DNA from: an uncultured bacterium
Lineage (GTDB): Bacteria > Bacillota > Clostridia > Lachnospirales > Lachnospiraceae
Direction: 5' to 3'
DNA: 31,669 nt
Assembly (NCBI GenBank): GCA_905214955.1
Contig: CAJMON010000033.1
Location: 1-31,669, forward strand
Positions 6,535 through 13,795 of this stretch are shown in pieces. The number at the start of each line of letters is the position of its first letter. The first letter of the stretch is position 1. Both the position numbers and the translations under genes were made by a program. A model generated the notes under the pieces. It was not told the origin of the DNA, did not search any database, and was given only the letters and a program-made list of their open reading frames with translations.

Positions 6535-8337
6535 TTACAGCAGGGGAGCCGTGAGTTTGACCAATCCTCCGTCAAGGGAAGAACGTCCCACATCCAGGGT
6601 GACGGCTCCATGAAAACGGATATAGAGTCTGGCATAGGTATTTACCAGGCCGATGCCGCTGATATGGTTGACAAACCGGGGATTTGGGTCATCCACAGAC
6701 TGTTTGACAAACTGAATATCTTCTGCAATTCGGTCACAGTCTTCTGGAGAAAATCCGTTTCCATTATCTTCAATGAGAAGCACACATTGGCCGTTCTCTT
6801 CCTGAATGGAGACCTGGATGCAAAAATGAGGCTTGGGGCAGTTTTTGAATCCGTGGGTAAAACAGTTTTCCACCAGAGGCTGGAGAATAAACTTTGGAAC
6901 CGAAAGGGTTTTCAGGGAGTCGGAAATTTGGATGTGGTATTCCAGCATGTCCAGATATCGGTATTTCATCAGCTGAAGATAGTATTCCATATAGGCGGCT
7001 TCCTGGGAAAGCAGGACGGTTTCCTCCTGGGCACCGGTACAGTAGGCGGTCATGTGGGTAAGGTAGGAACACATGTCCATAATTTCCGGAGCATCGTGTT
7101 CTTCCCCTTTTAATCCAATAAGGTACAGGGTGTTGTGAAGAAAATGAGGATTGATCTGGGACTGGAGAGCCTGATAAGCCACTTCCAGTTCCCGGATTTT
7201 CTGCTGTACCAAAAGGTCATTCTGCTTTTGAATCCGCTTCATCATAGAAGCAAAAACGTGGTGAAACATCTGGATTTCATCGGCATCATCCGGGAGCTCT
7301 TCCGGAAAGGGAAGGTTGTCCAGGCCCATCTGTTCCATGCGTACCCGCAGTTCGTATACCGGACGGTAGATCTGTCTGGAAATAAACCAGATCAGCACCA
7401 GCATGGAAATTAATAAAAACAGGCTTTGGGTGGTGAGTACCAGGGTTTCACTTTGAATTCGTTCCATGTAATAACTGTCCGGAAGAAGGGTATACAGGGT
7501 AAAACCATAGGAATCCAAAGCAGTCCTGTGAACAAAATAGGTGCCGTCTGTCAGGCGGACACTGGTATTTTCCAGGGAACCATTTTCTGAAAGAAGAGGC
7601 AGCGCGTCCGTCCAGGCAGTTTCCCTGGAATCCGAAGAATAAAAAAGGCTGTCAGAAAAGGCCAGAATGGAGACCATGCCGAAGTTGTCCGTAGAATGAT
7701 GGAAAAGCTGGTCAATGGCAGTCCGCGTTTTCTGGATTTCTACATAGCCGTAGGTGCCAAACGCATCGGAAATTTTCCGGACGAAAGAAAACATGGGTAC
7801 GTCTGTCCGGCCATAAGGATCCGGTTCCAGGCTGGTAATAAATTTAAAGAGATTTGATCCATGAAACTGCTCCTGCTTGGAAATAGAGAGAATTTCTTCC
7901 CGGTCTAAGGAAACTGTATTGTAAAGATCCAAAAGAACATAATCTCCTTTGGAAGAGAGGATGTTGACACTGGTATTTTTCATCTCATTTCCGGCCATCT
8001 GCTGGATGTAAAGCATCAGCTGTTTTCTGGCAGAGCGGTTCCGGGTGAAATAGTTTTCAGGGCCTCCTGCCGCATCTGCATTTTTCAGGGTGGTCAAAGT
8101 GGTATTGGAAATGGCCAGATTGTAAGAAAGTCTTGCCATATCATTCAGCATGGTGGAAAAAAGACGGGATTCATTTTCAGAAAGTTCCTCAAGCATCCGG
8201 TGGATGTTTTCTTTTTCATAGCGGATGCTGGTGTTATAGCGGAACAGGGTAAAGATCAGTACCACGATGAGAAGAAAGGCAATGTTCATAAAAAGAATTT
8301 TCTTCCAGAAATTTTTCTTCAGCTTTTGTCGTTTCAT
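6535..8337 (-). CDS. Membrane sensor histidine kinase (YesM-like)
   Basis: The 600-residue protein has a basic start, a first membrane helix (about 14-33), an extracellular sensor of about 260 residues, a second membrane helix (LFLLISMLVLIWFISRQI, about 305-322) and a HAMP segment. A coiled coil leads to the His_kinase domain of the YesM class. The phospho-accepting histidine is H398 in QSQINPHFLHNTL. The ATP-binding lid carries LVENCFTHGF, EDNGNGF and GIGLVNTYARL. Such kinases sense sugars outside the cell, often with the help of a solute-binding protein, and phosphorylate the partner regulator encoded next. The genes sit back to back with the transporter/hydrolase operon at 8569, which fits local regulation. 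The ligand cannot be read from sequence. Confidence 0.93.
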   Translation of the reverse strand: MKRQKLKKNFWKKILFMNIAFLLIVVLIFTLFRYNTSIRYEKENIHRMLEELSENESRLFSTMLNDMARLSYNLAISNTTLTTLKNADAAGGPENYFTRNRSARKQLMLYIQQMAGNEMKNTSVNILSSKGDYVLLDLYNTVSLDREEILSISKQEQFHGSNLFKFITSLEPDPYGRTDVPMFSFVRKISDAFGTYGYVEIQKTRTAIDQLFHHSTDNFGMVSILAFSDSLFYSSDSRETAWTDALPLLSENGSLENTSVRLTDGTYFVHRTALDSYGFTLYTLLPDSYYMERIQSETLVLTTQSLFLLISMLVLIWFISRQIYRPVYELRVRMEQMGLDNLPFPEELPDDADEIQMFHHVFASMMKRIQKQNDLLVQQKIRELEVAYQALQSQINPHFLHNTLYLIGLKGEEHDAPEIMDMCSYLTHMTAYCTGAQEETVLLSQEAAYMEYYLQLMKYRYLDMLEYHIQISDSLKTLSVPKFILQPLVENCFTHGFKNCPKPHFCIQVSIQEENGQCVLLIEDNGNGFSPEDCDRIAEDIQFVKQSVDDPNPRFVNHISGIGLVNTYARLYIRFHGAVTLDVGRSSLDGGLVKLTAPLL

Positions 8338-8366
8338 AAGCAGGCTCCTTTCTTTTCCACCTGTCT

Positions 8367-8395
8367 ATACTAACAAATGAGCAGAAAAATTGCAA
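8367..8395 (-). promoter_or_regulatory. Promoter of the kinase/regulator operon
   Basis: On the minus strand TTGCAA (8395-8390) and TAGTAT (8372-8367) are spaced by 17 bases. The element ends 30 bases before the kinase start at 8337, and an AAAGGAG ribosome site lies in between. Good consensus suggests basal expression of the sensing system. Confidence 0.55.
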
Positions 8396-8456
8396 CCACT
8401 CCTGTACAAAAAGAATAATGAGAGACAAGATATTTAAAAAGTACATGTGTAATATT

Positions 8457-8520
8457 GCGAAAATACATTTCGAAATCAAGATGAAAATTATATAATATGC
8501 ATATAAAGAAACGCGAAAAT
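8457..8520 (+). promoter_or_regulatory. Activator-dependent-looking promoter of the transporter/hydrolase operon
   Basis: A consensus TATAAT lies at 8491-8496. The hexamer 17 bases upstream (TTTCGA, 8468-8473) is poor, as expected for a promoter needing an activator. Around it lie a perfect ten-base palindrome ATTTCGAAAT (8467-8476) and two copies of GCGAAAAT (8457-8464 and 8513-8520). These are candidate binding sites for the adjacent AraC-type regulator. The assignment to that regulator is inference. Confidence 0.45.
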
Positions 8521-8568
8521 GAAATCAGAGCAGACCGGAATGCGAAGGAACGATGAAAGGAGAAAAAC

Positions 8569-9879
8569 ATGAAAAAGTACAATTTAAGAAAAGCAGCTGC
8601 AGCGGCAGCAGCAGGAGCTATGCTTCTGTCCAATATGGGATATGCCCAGGAAGCAAACGTATATGATCAGACAAAAGAAGATCTCCAGGGAAAGAAAATG
8701 ATCCTAACCACTGCAGAGGACTGGTGGAATGACACTTATCAGGGAATTGTAGACAAATACTGTGAAGAGTATGGCGTAGAAATGGAAGTCAATATTCTTC
8801 CGGCAGAGACAGCATCTGAGGTCATCAAATCCCAGTTTGCCACCGGAGAATTGGCGGACATTACCATGAACTCCGCATCCCCTTCGGAGCTGACTTACAT
8901 GAGAGCCAGCGAGATGCTGGTGGATCTGTCAGAGGAGCCTTGGGTGGAGAAAATCAGTGATACCAGCGGATTCCTTTATACAGACGGGAAACTGTACGGA
9001 CTTCCTCTTGCATCCCAGGATTACTGGGGATTCTGTGCAAACAAAAATGTACTGGCAGAATGCGGACTGGAAGTGCCCACATCCAAAGAAGAGCTGGTAG
9101 CATGTTTTGATGTCCTGAAAGAAAAAGGATACATTCCATTCTACAGCGGCGCAGGGGATGCCTGGATGTGCGGAAACATGACCGCTTCCGGACTTCATGC
9201 AGATATGGAAAAAGATCCGGATCTGATTACTAAATTCAATACCAACCAGATGGGCTACAAAGACAGCGAAAGCTTTAAGGCAATGCTTCAGGACATTCAG
9301 GACTGGGCAGAAGCAGGATACTTTGGAGACAACTTTATGTCACAGACCTGGGATGGAATGCAGGATGCAGTGGCAAATGACAAATGCGGATTCAGTATTG
9401 GCCTGACTTCCTGGCTGACCTCTATGGATACCACCTATGGAGCTGGAACTTCCGATAAACTGGAACTGATCCCGTATTATATCGGCGAAAATGAAGACAT
9501 TTACATGTCTACCTGCTGCGAGCTGTATGTGAGCAAGGACAGCGAAAACATTGATATCGCAAAACATTTTCTGAACTGGTGCTGCCAGGATGAAAATTTA
9601 CAGCAGTTCTATGATGGAATCGGCGCGGCTTCAATCTTTAACGACATCTACAGCAACAACATCTGTGATTCCACTCAGAAACTTATGGGAAAGATTTCTG
9701 ACGGAACGTATGGACTGTTTGTTTCTCACAACTCGGTTGTACAGGGGCAGGATTGGGATACTTTCGTTTCCATGATGCAGGAAGTGTACATGGGTGATGT
9801 ATCACCGGAAGAATTCTGTGAACAGTATGATGATTTCCGCAGTTCCATCTGCGTATCACTGGGAATGGAAGGATTCTAA
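8569..9879 (+). CDS. Oligosaccharide ABC transporter solute-binding protein
   Basis: The 436-residue product is a family 1 solute-binding protein (CUT1 importer type). It has a mature start of KMILTTAEDWWNDTYQGIVD, IKSQFATGELADITMNSASP in the sugar-binding lobe, and the hinge GKLYGLPLASQDYWGFCANK. The signal peptide has an alanine-rich core and a probable signal-peptidase I site (GYA before QEAN). There is no lipobox cysteine, although most Gram-positive binding proteins are lipoproteins. An AAAGGAG ribosome site precedes the ATG. It is the first gene of the operon, separated from its permeases by a terminator-like hairpin that should let it be made in excess. The bound sugar is unknown; downstream enzymes suggest a galactose-, fucose- and rhamnose-containing oligosaccharide. 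Confidence 0.93.
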   Translation: MKKYNLRKAAAAAAAGAMLLSNMGYAQEANVYDQTKEDLQGKKMILTTAEDWWNDTYQGIVDKYCEEYGVEMEVNILPAETASEVIKSQFATGELADITMNSASPSELTYMRASEMLVDLSEEPWVEKISDTSGFLYTDGKLYGLPLASQDYWGFCANKNVLAECGLEVPTSKEELVACFDVLKEKGYIPFYSGAGDAWMCGNMTASGLHADMEKDPDLITKFNTNQMGYKDSESFKAMLQDIQDWAEAGYFGDNFMSQTWDGMQDAVANDKCGFSIGLTSWLTSMDTTYGAGTSDKLELIPYYIGENEDIYMSTCCELYVSKDSENIDIAKHFLNWCCQDENLQQFYDGIGAASIFNDIYSNNICDSTQKLMGKISDGTYGLFVSHNSVVQGQDWDTFVSMMQEVYMGDVSPEEFCEQYDDFRSSICVSLGMEGF

Positions 9880-9892
9880 AACACAGAGGAGG

Positions 9893-9924
9893 GCAGGACA
9901 TGCGTACAGCGTGTCCTGCTTTTT
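9893..9924 (+). terminator. Intercistronic terminator/attenuator after the binding-protein gene
   Basis: GCAGGACATGC (9893-9903) pairs with GCGTGTCCTGC (9909-9919): 11 pairs with one G-U, a five-base loop and five T residues after it. The position inside an operon, between binding protein and permeases, is typical for partial termination that keeps binding protein above permease level. Confidence 0.75.
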
Positions 9925-9925
9925 A

Positions 9926-10007
9926 CTATGAAAGTCTTGGACAGCAGCTGTGGGAGAGGAGCATAGCAGCTAACTTTCATATAGGATGCTGCCGCCATCA
10001 GGCGGCA
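9926..10007 (+). promoter_or_regulatory. Structured leader ahead of the permease genes
   Basis: TATGAAAGT (9927-9935) pairs perfectly with ACTTTCATA (9973-9981) across a 37-base loop. Downstream, TGCCGCC (9990-9996) and GGCGGCA (10001-10007) close a four-base loop. No T-run follows either. They end 15-20 bases before the permease ribosome site (GAAGGAGG), so they may stabilise the permease mRNA or tune translation. Confidence 0.45.
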
Positions 10008-10033
10008 TATCAGTTTAGATAGAAGGAGGAACC

Positions 10034-10912
10034 ATGAACAAAAAGAAGATTTATCCAAGATATTTTCTGCTGGCAGCCCTGCTGGTGTACACCATTTTTT
10101 ATGTGGTGCCGGGGGTGCTTGGCATTGTATATTCGTTTTCCGATAAAACCATTTATTCAGGAAATGAGATCCATTTTGTGGGACTGCGCAACTACATCCA
10201 GCTGATACGCCAGAACCGGTTTGTCACTGGAATGAAAAACACTTTTTCTTTTACCATTATTACCACACTGATGAAAAATGTGCTGGGATTTGGCATTGCC
10301 ATTGCCTTAAACCAGAAGCTGAAAACCAAAAATATTTTAAGAGCAGTGTATTATCTTCCAGTTATTTTGAGCACCCTGATTGTGGCGGAAATTTTCCGGG
10401 CAATGCTTCTGCCGGATGCCGGTATTATCAGCCAGTTCCTTGGAACCTTTTCCCAAAAGCTGGGACATTTCGACTGGCTTGGAACCAAAGCCACTGCCAT
10501 GTATATGGTTATGATTGTAGATATCTGGAAGGGTGCAGGGTACTGTATGGTAATTTATCTGGCAGGCCTTCAGGCAGTGCCAAGAGACTGCATTGAAGCA
10601 GCGCTGATTGACGGAGCCAGCCAGTGGAAAAGCTTCTGGAAAATCATCCTGCCGCTGATGATTTCTTCTGTAAGCATTAATGTGCTGCTGTGTCTCATCG
10701 GCGGTCTGAAAGTATTTGATCTGATTGTGGCGCTGACAAACGGCGGCCCTGGCATGGCCACCCAGGTATTAAATACCACCATTTATTCTTATCTGGGAAG
10801 CGGCGCACTGTCTACCGGATGTGCGGCAAATGTACTTTTGACTCTTTTAGTTATTGTATGCTTTGGCCTGGTAAAATCAATTTTTAGCAGATGGGAGGGA
10901 AAAGTCCTGTGA
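10034..10912 (+). CDS. Sugar ABC transporter permease, MalF/LacF-type
   Basis: This 292-residue membrane protein has about six helices. The first is FLLAALLVYTIFYVVPGVLG, and the conserved cytoplasmic EAA loop is EAALIDGASQWKSFWKIILP, which docks on the ATPase. FDLIVALTNGGPGMAT after the loop is a CUT1 permease signature. The start has a GGAGG site seven bases upstream. It forms a heterodimeric channel with the next permease. No ATPase gene lies in the operon or elsewhere in the window, so a shared MsmK/MsmX-type ATPase encoded elsewhere must power it, as is usual in Clostridia and Bacilli. Confidence 0.95.
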   Translation: MNKKKIYPRYFLLAALLVYTIFYVVPGVLGIVYSFSDKTIYSGNEIHFVGLRNYIQLIRQNRFVTGMKNTFSFTIITTLMKNVLGFGIAIALNQKLKTKNILRAVYYLPVILSTLIVAEIFRAMLLPDAGIISQFLGTFSQKLGHFDWLGTKATAMYMVMIVDIWKGAGYCMVIYLAGLQAVPRDCIEAALIDGASQWKSFWKIILPLMISSVSINVLLCLIGGLKVFDLIVALTNGGPGMATQVLNTTIYSYLGSGALSTGCAANVLLTLLVIVCFGLVKSIFSRWEGKVL

Positions 10913-11730
10913 AAAAAACAAAAGCAAAAATGTATGCGCTGGAATTTGTGATGTGGGCAGCAAGTCTTGTCATCTGGATTCCTCTGATTCTGATTGCAGT
11001 GAATGCAGTGAAAACACCGGCGGAGACTAATGTATTGACTTTAAGTTTTCCCCAAAGCTGGCAGTTTGAAAACTTTGCAGAAGTGTTCCGGGAAACCAGC
11101 ATTGTACGTTCTTTCTTTAACAGTGTGCTGGTGACGGTATGCAGCATTGGCCTGTCTGTATTTCTTGGTACACTGGCAGGGTACACCTTAAACAGAAACT
11201 CAGATGGACTGAATAAAAAAATTTATGTCTTCTTCCTGGCTGGAATGATTGTGCCGGTGCAGATCATTGCCCTGATTCAGGTGCTGCAGAAGCTTCATCT
11301 GATGGATAACTATATCGGACTGATTCTGGTGTATGCCTCCATGTTTATTCCCCAGAGCGTGTTTATGGTTCACGGCTTTGTGTCCACGGTGCCAAAAGAT
11401 ATGGATGAGGCTGGAATTGTGGACGGGTGCACCCCCTGGCAGCTGTTTTTGAAAATCATGTTTCCTCTGTTAAAGCCCATTCTTGTGACCTTATTTATTA
11501 CTCAGTTTGTGTTTGTGTGGAACGATTTCCAGATGCCGCTGTACTTGATTCAGAGTTCCAAAAACTGGACCATTGTATTGGGAGTTTACAATTTCCTGGG
11601 TCAGTACAACAGCCAGTGGAACATGGTATGTGCCTATATTCTTTTAAGCAGCCTTCCTGTGATTCTGGTGTATCTGGCAGGACAGAAATACATCATCGAC
11701 GGAATGGTAGCAGGCGCTGTGAAAGGATAA
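10909..11730 (+). CDS. Sugar ABC transporter permease, MalG/LacG-type
   Basis: The 273-residue product is the second CUT1 permease: first helix YALEFVMWAASLVIWIPLIL, TLSFPQSWQFENFAEVFRET before the core, and the EAA loop MDEAGIVDGCTPWQLFLKIM with MFPLLKPIL after it. I place the start at the GTG at 10909, which overlaps the TGA of the preceding permease and has GGGAGGG ten bases upstream. An ATG at 10891 adds six residues but sits on top of that ribosome site. The coupled stop/start suggests equal production of the two permeases. Its function is import of the same oligosaccharide. Confidence 0.94.
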   Translation: MKKTKAKMYALEFVMWAASLVIWIPLILIAVNAVKTPAETNVLTLSFPQSWQFENFAEVFRETSIVRSFFNSVLVTVCSIGLSVFLGTLAGYTLNRNSDGLNKKIYVFFLAGMIVPVQIIALIQVLQKLHLMDNYIGLILVYASMFIPQSVFMVHGFVSTVPKDMDEAGIVDGCTPWQLFLKIMFPLLKPILVTLFITQFVFVWNDFQMPLYLIQSSKNWTIVLGVYNFLGQYNSQWNMVCAYILLSSLPVILVYLAGQKYIIDGMVAGAVKG

Positions 11731-11752
11731 CCTACGAAAGGATTCAAAGGAT

Positions 11753-13795
11753 ATGGAAAGAAAAACGGAAGAAATTTTGAAGGAAATTCATTTTGGGGTG
11801 GACTATTATCCGGAACACTGGCCGAAAGAGCGATGGGAAACCGATGCCAGGCTGATGAAAGATATGGGCATTCAGATTGTGCGGATGGCAGAATTTGCCT
11901 GGCAGGCCCTGGAACCGGAAAAAGGCAGATTTTGTTTTGAATGGCTGGATGAAGCCATTGCTCTTCTTGGAAGCTATGGAATTTACACCATGCTTGGAAC
12001 ACCCACAGCAGCGCCCCCGGCCTGGATCATTGAGGAAAATCCGGACATTCTGCCAATGGATTCGAAAGGGCAGAGAAAAGGCTTTGGCGGGCGTCACCAT
12101 GACTGCCAGAGCAATGAAGCTTACCGCATACATATCCGCCGTCTGGTAACGGCCATGGCTGAGCATTACAAAGACAATCCGTATGTACTGGCCTGGCAGA
12201 TCGACAACGAGCTGGGAAACAGCCATGAAGATCTGTGCATGTGTGACAGCTGTCAGAGGGCATTTCAGAAATGGCTGGAAAAGAAATACCAGACCATCGA
12301 GAAGGTCAATGAGACCTGGGGAACGGTATTCTGGAGTCAGACCTACGACAAATTTACACAGATTCCAGCGCCAAGGCAGACACCAACGATGCACAATCCG
12401 TCCCTGCTGTTAGACTGGAAGCGGTTCTGCTCGGATTTGGTGATTGATTTCTTAAGTATGCAGGCAGAGATCATAAAGAAAATTGCTCCTCATCAGCAGA
12501 TTACCCACAATCTCATGGGATTTTATGACAAGACAAATTATTTTCATATGGCTGAGAAACTGGATTTTGCTTCCAATGACCAGTATCCCACGGGGTATTA
12601 TTTCGCACCGCCGGGACAGGGGGCCAGCGAAGTGGCTGCCTGCATGGATTTTATCCGGAATGTGAAGAAGAAAAACTTCTGGATGATGGAACTGGAAAGC
12701 GGCCCCACAGGAGGCAACGTCATCGGAGCCATGCCAAAACCTGGACAGAACCGGTACTGGACAGCCCAGTGCGTAGCCCATGGGGCAGATGCCATTATTT
12801 ATTTTCGGTGGAGAACCTGCCTGTTTGGATCAGAACAGTTCTGGCATGGCATTCTTCCTCACAGCGGAATTCCCGGAAGAAGGTACGAGGAACTGAAAAA
12901 GACCATCCAGGAGCTGATGCCAGTGATGAGAGATGTTCAGGGCATTGTGAAAAAAAGCAGAATCGGAATTTTGTTTTCCTATGAAGAGGAATGGGCTTTA
13001 AATCTGCAGCCCCAGCACCCCGACCTTCGTTATCTGGATACAGTCTTGCAATATTATGATGGATTTTATCGGAAGGGGATGGATGTGGATTTCTTGTCCA
13101 CAAAAGATGGACTGGAAGACTATTCTGTGATTGTGGCACCGCTTTTGTACCTGATGACGCCGGCATTGGAGAAAAAGCTGACGGAGTATGTGGAAAAAGG
13201 CGGACATCTGCTGCTGACCATGCGGACAGGTGTGATGAACGAAGCCAATGTCTGCATGAGCCACTGTGCATTGCCAGGAAATTTAAGCACTCTTGTGGGG
13301 GCAGAAATAGAAGAGTATGACTGCCTGTATGACCGGAGTGCAGGAATCCGCTGCAGCGCAGGAGAAGGCAGTTCTGAGAAATGGTGCGACATTCTGAAAT
13401 TGAAAGGTGCAGAGGGAATTCTGTATTATACTACAGATTTTTATGCAGGAAAGCCTGCAGCCTCCAAAAACCGGTATGGAAAGGGAACTGCCTGGTACAT
13501 TGGAACCGATCTGGAGGAAAAGCTTCTGGACTGGGTTCTGGAAAAGCTTTTGGAAGAGGCGGGGGAAACCTGGAAGAGACAGAACAATGCAGAAGTAGAA
13601 CTGGTATGCCGCAGGGGAAGGAAAAAAGAATATTTATTTCTGTTAAATGGAACCAGAAGGGAGCAGATGGCAGAACTGCCGCCAGACTGGGGAGGAAAGA
13701 CCGTGACAGCAGCACCGTATGAGGTACGGATTCTGGAAAGGGAGTATGGAACGGATGGAATCAAGATTACAGGAAAATCTGAAACAGAAGCATGA
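11753..13795 (+). CDS. GH42 beta-galactosidase (or alpha-L-arabinopyranosidase)
   Basis: The 680-residue protein has the full GH42 layout. Its TIM barrel begins IHFGVDYYPEHWPKERW, the acid/base is E153 in AWQIDNELGN, and the probable nucleophile is E313 in FWMMELESG, close to E141/E312 of the Thermus enzyme. The family's zinc cysteines lie in LCMCDSCQ. A trimerisation domain (KKSRIGILFSYEEEWAL onward) and a small C-terminal beta domain follow. No signal peptide is present, so it acts in the cytoplasm on imported sugar. The family cleaves terminal beta-galactose, and some members cleave alpha-L-arabinopyranose. An AAAGGA site lies ten bases before the ATG. The gene overlaps the next by 41 bases. 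Confidence 0.93.
   Translation: MERKTEEILKEIHFGVDYYPEHWPKERWETDARLMKDMGIQIVRMAEFAWQALEPEKGRFCFEWLDEAIALLGSYGIYTMLGTPTAAPPAWIIEENPDILPMDSKGQRKGFGGRHHDCQSNEAYRIHIRRLVTAMAEHYKDNPYVLAWQIDNELGNSHEDLCMCDSCQRAFQKWLEKKYQTIEKVNETWGTVFWSQTYDKFTQIPAPRQTPTMHNPSLLLDWKRFCSDLVIDFLSMQAEIIKKIAPHQQITHNLMGFYDKTNYFHMAEKLDFASNDQYPTGYYFAPPGQGASEVAACMDFIRNVKKKNFWMMELESGPTGGNVIGAMPKPGQNRYWTAQCVAHGADAIIYFRWRTCLFGSEQFWHGILPHSGIPGRRYEELKKTIQELMPVMRDVQGIVKKSRIGILFSYEEEWALNLQPQHPDLRYLDTVLQYYDGFYRKGMDVDFLSTKDGLEDYSVIVAPLLYLMTPALEKKLTEYVEKGGHLLLTMRTGVMNEANVCMSHCALPGNLSTLVGAEIEEYDCLYDRSAGIRCSAGEGSSEKWCDILKLKGAEGILYYTTDFYAGKPAASKNRYGKGTAWYIGTDLEEKLLDWVLEKLLEEAGETWKRQNNAEVELVCRRGRKKEYLFLLNGTRREQMAELPPDWGGKTVTAAPYEVRILEREYGTDGIKITGKSETEA

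Noticed and set aside
6409..7113. 234-codon open frame on the plus strand
   Set aside because: It lies antisense to the histidine kinase and the start of its regulator, whose motifs are unmistakable; the translation has no family features and no ribosome site.
10891..10908. Upstream ATG for the second permease
   Set aside because: The GGGAGGG ribosome site falls inside this stretch; the GTG at 10909, overlapping the previous stop, is the better start.
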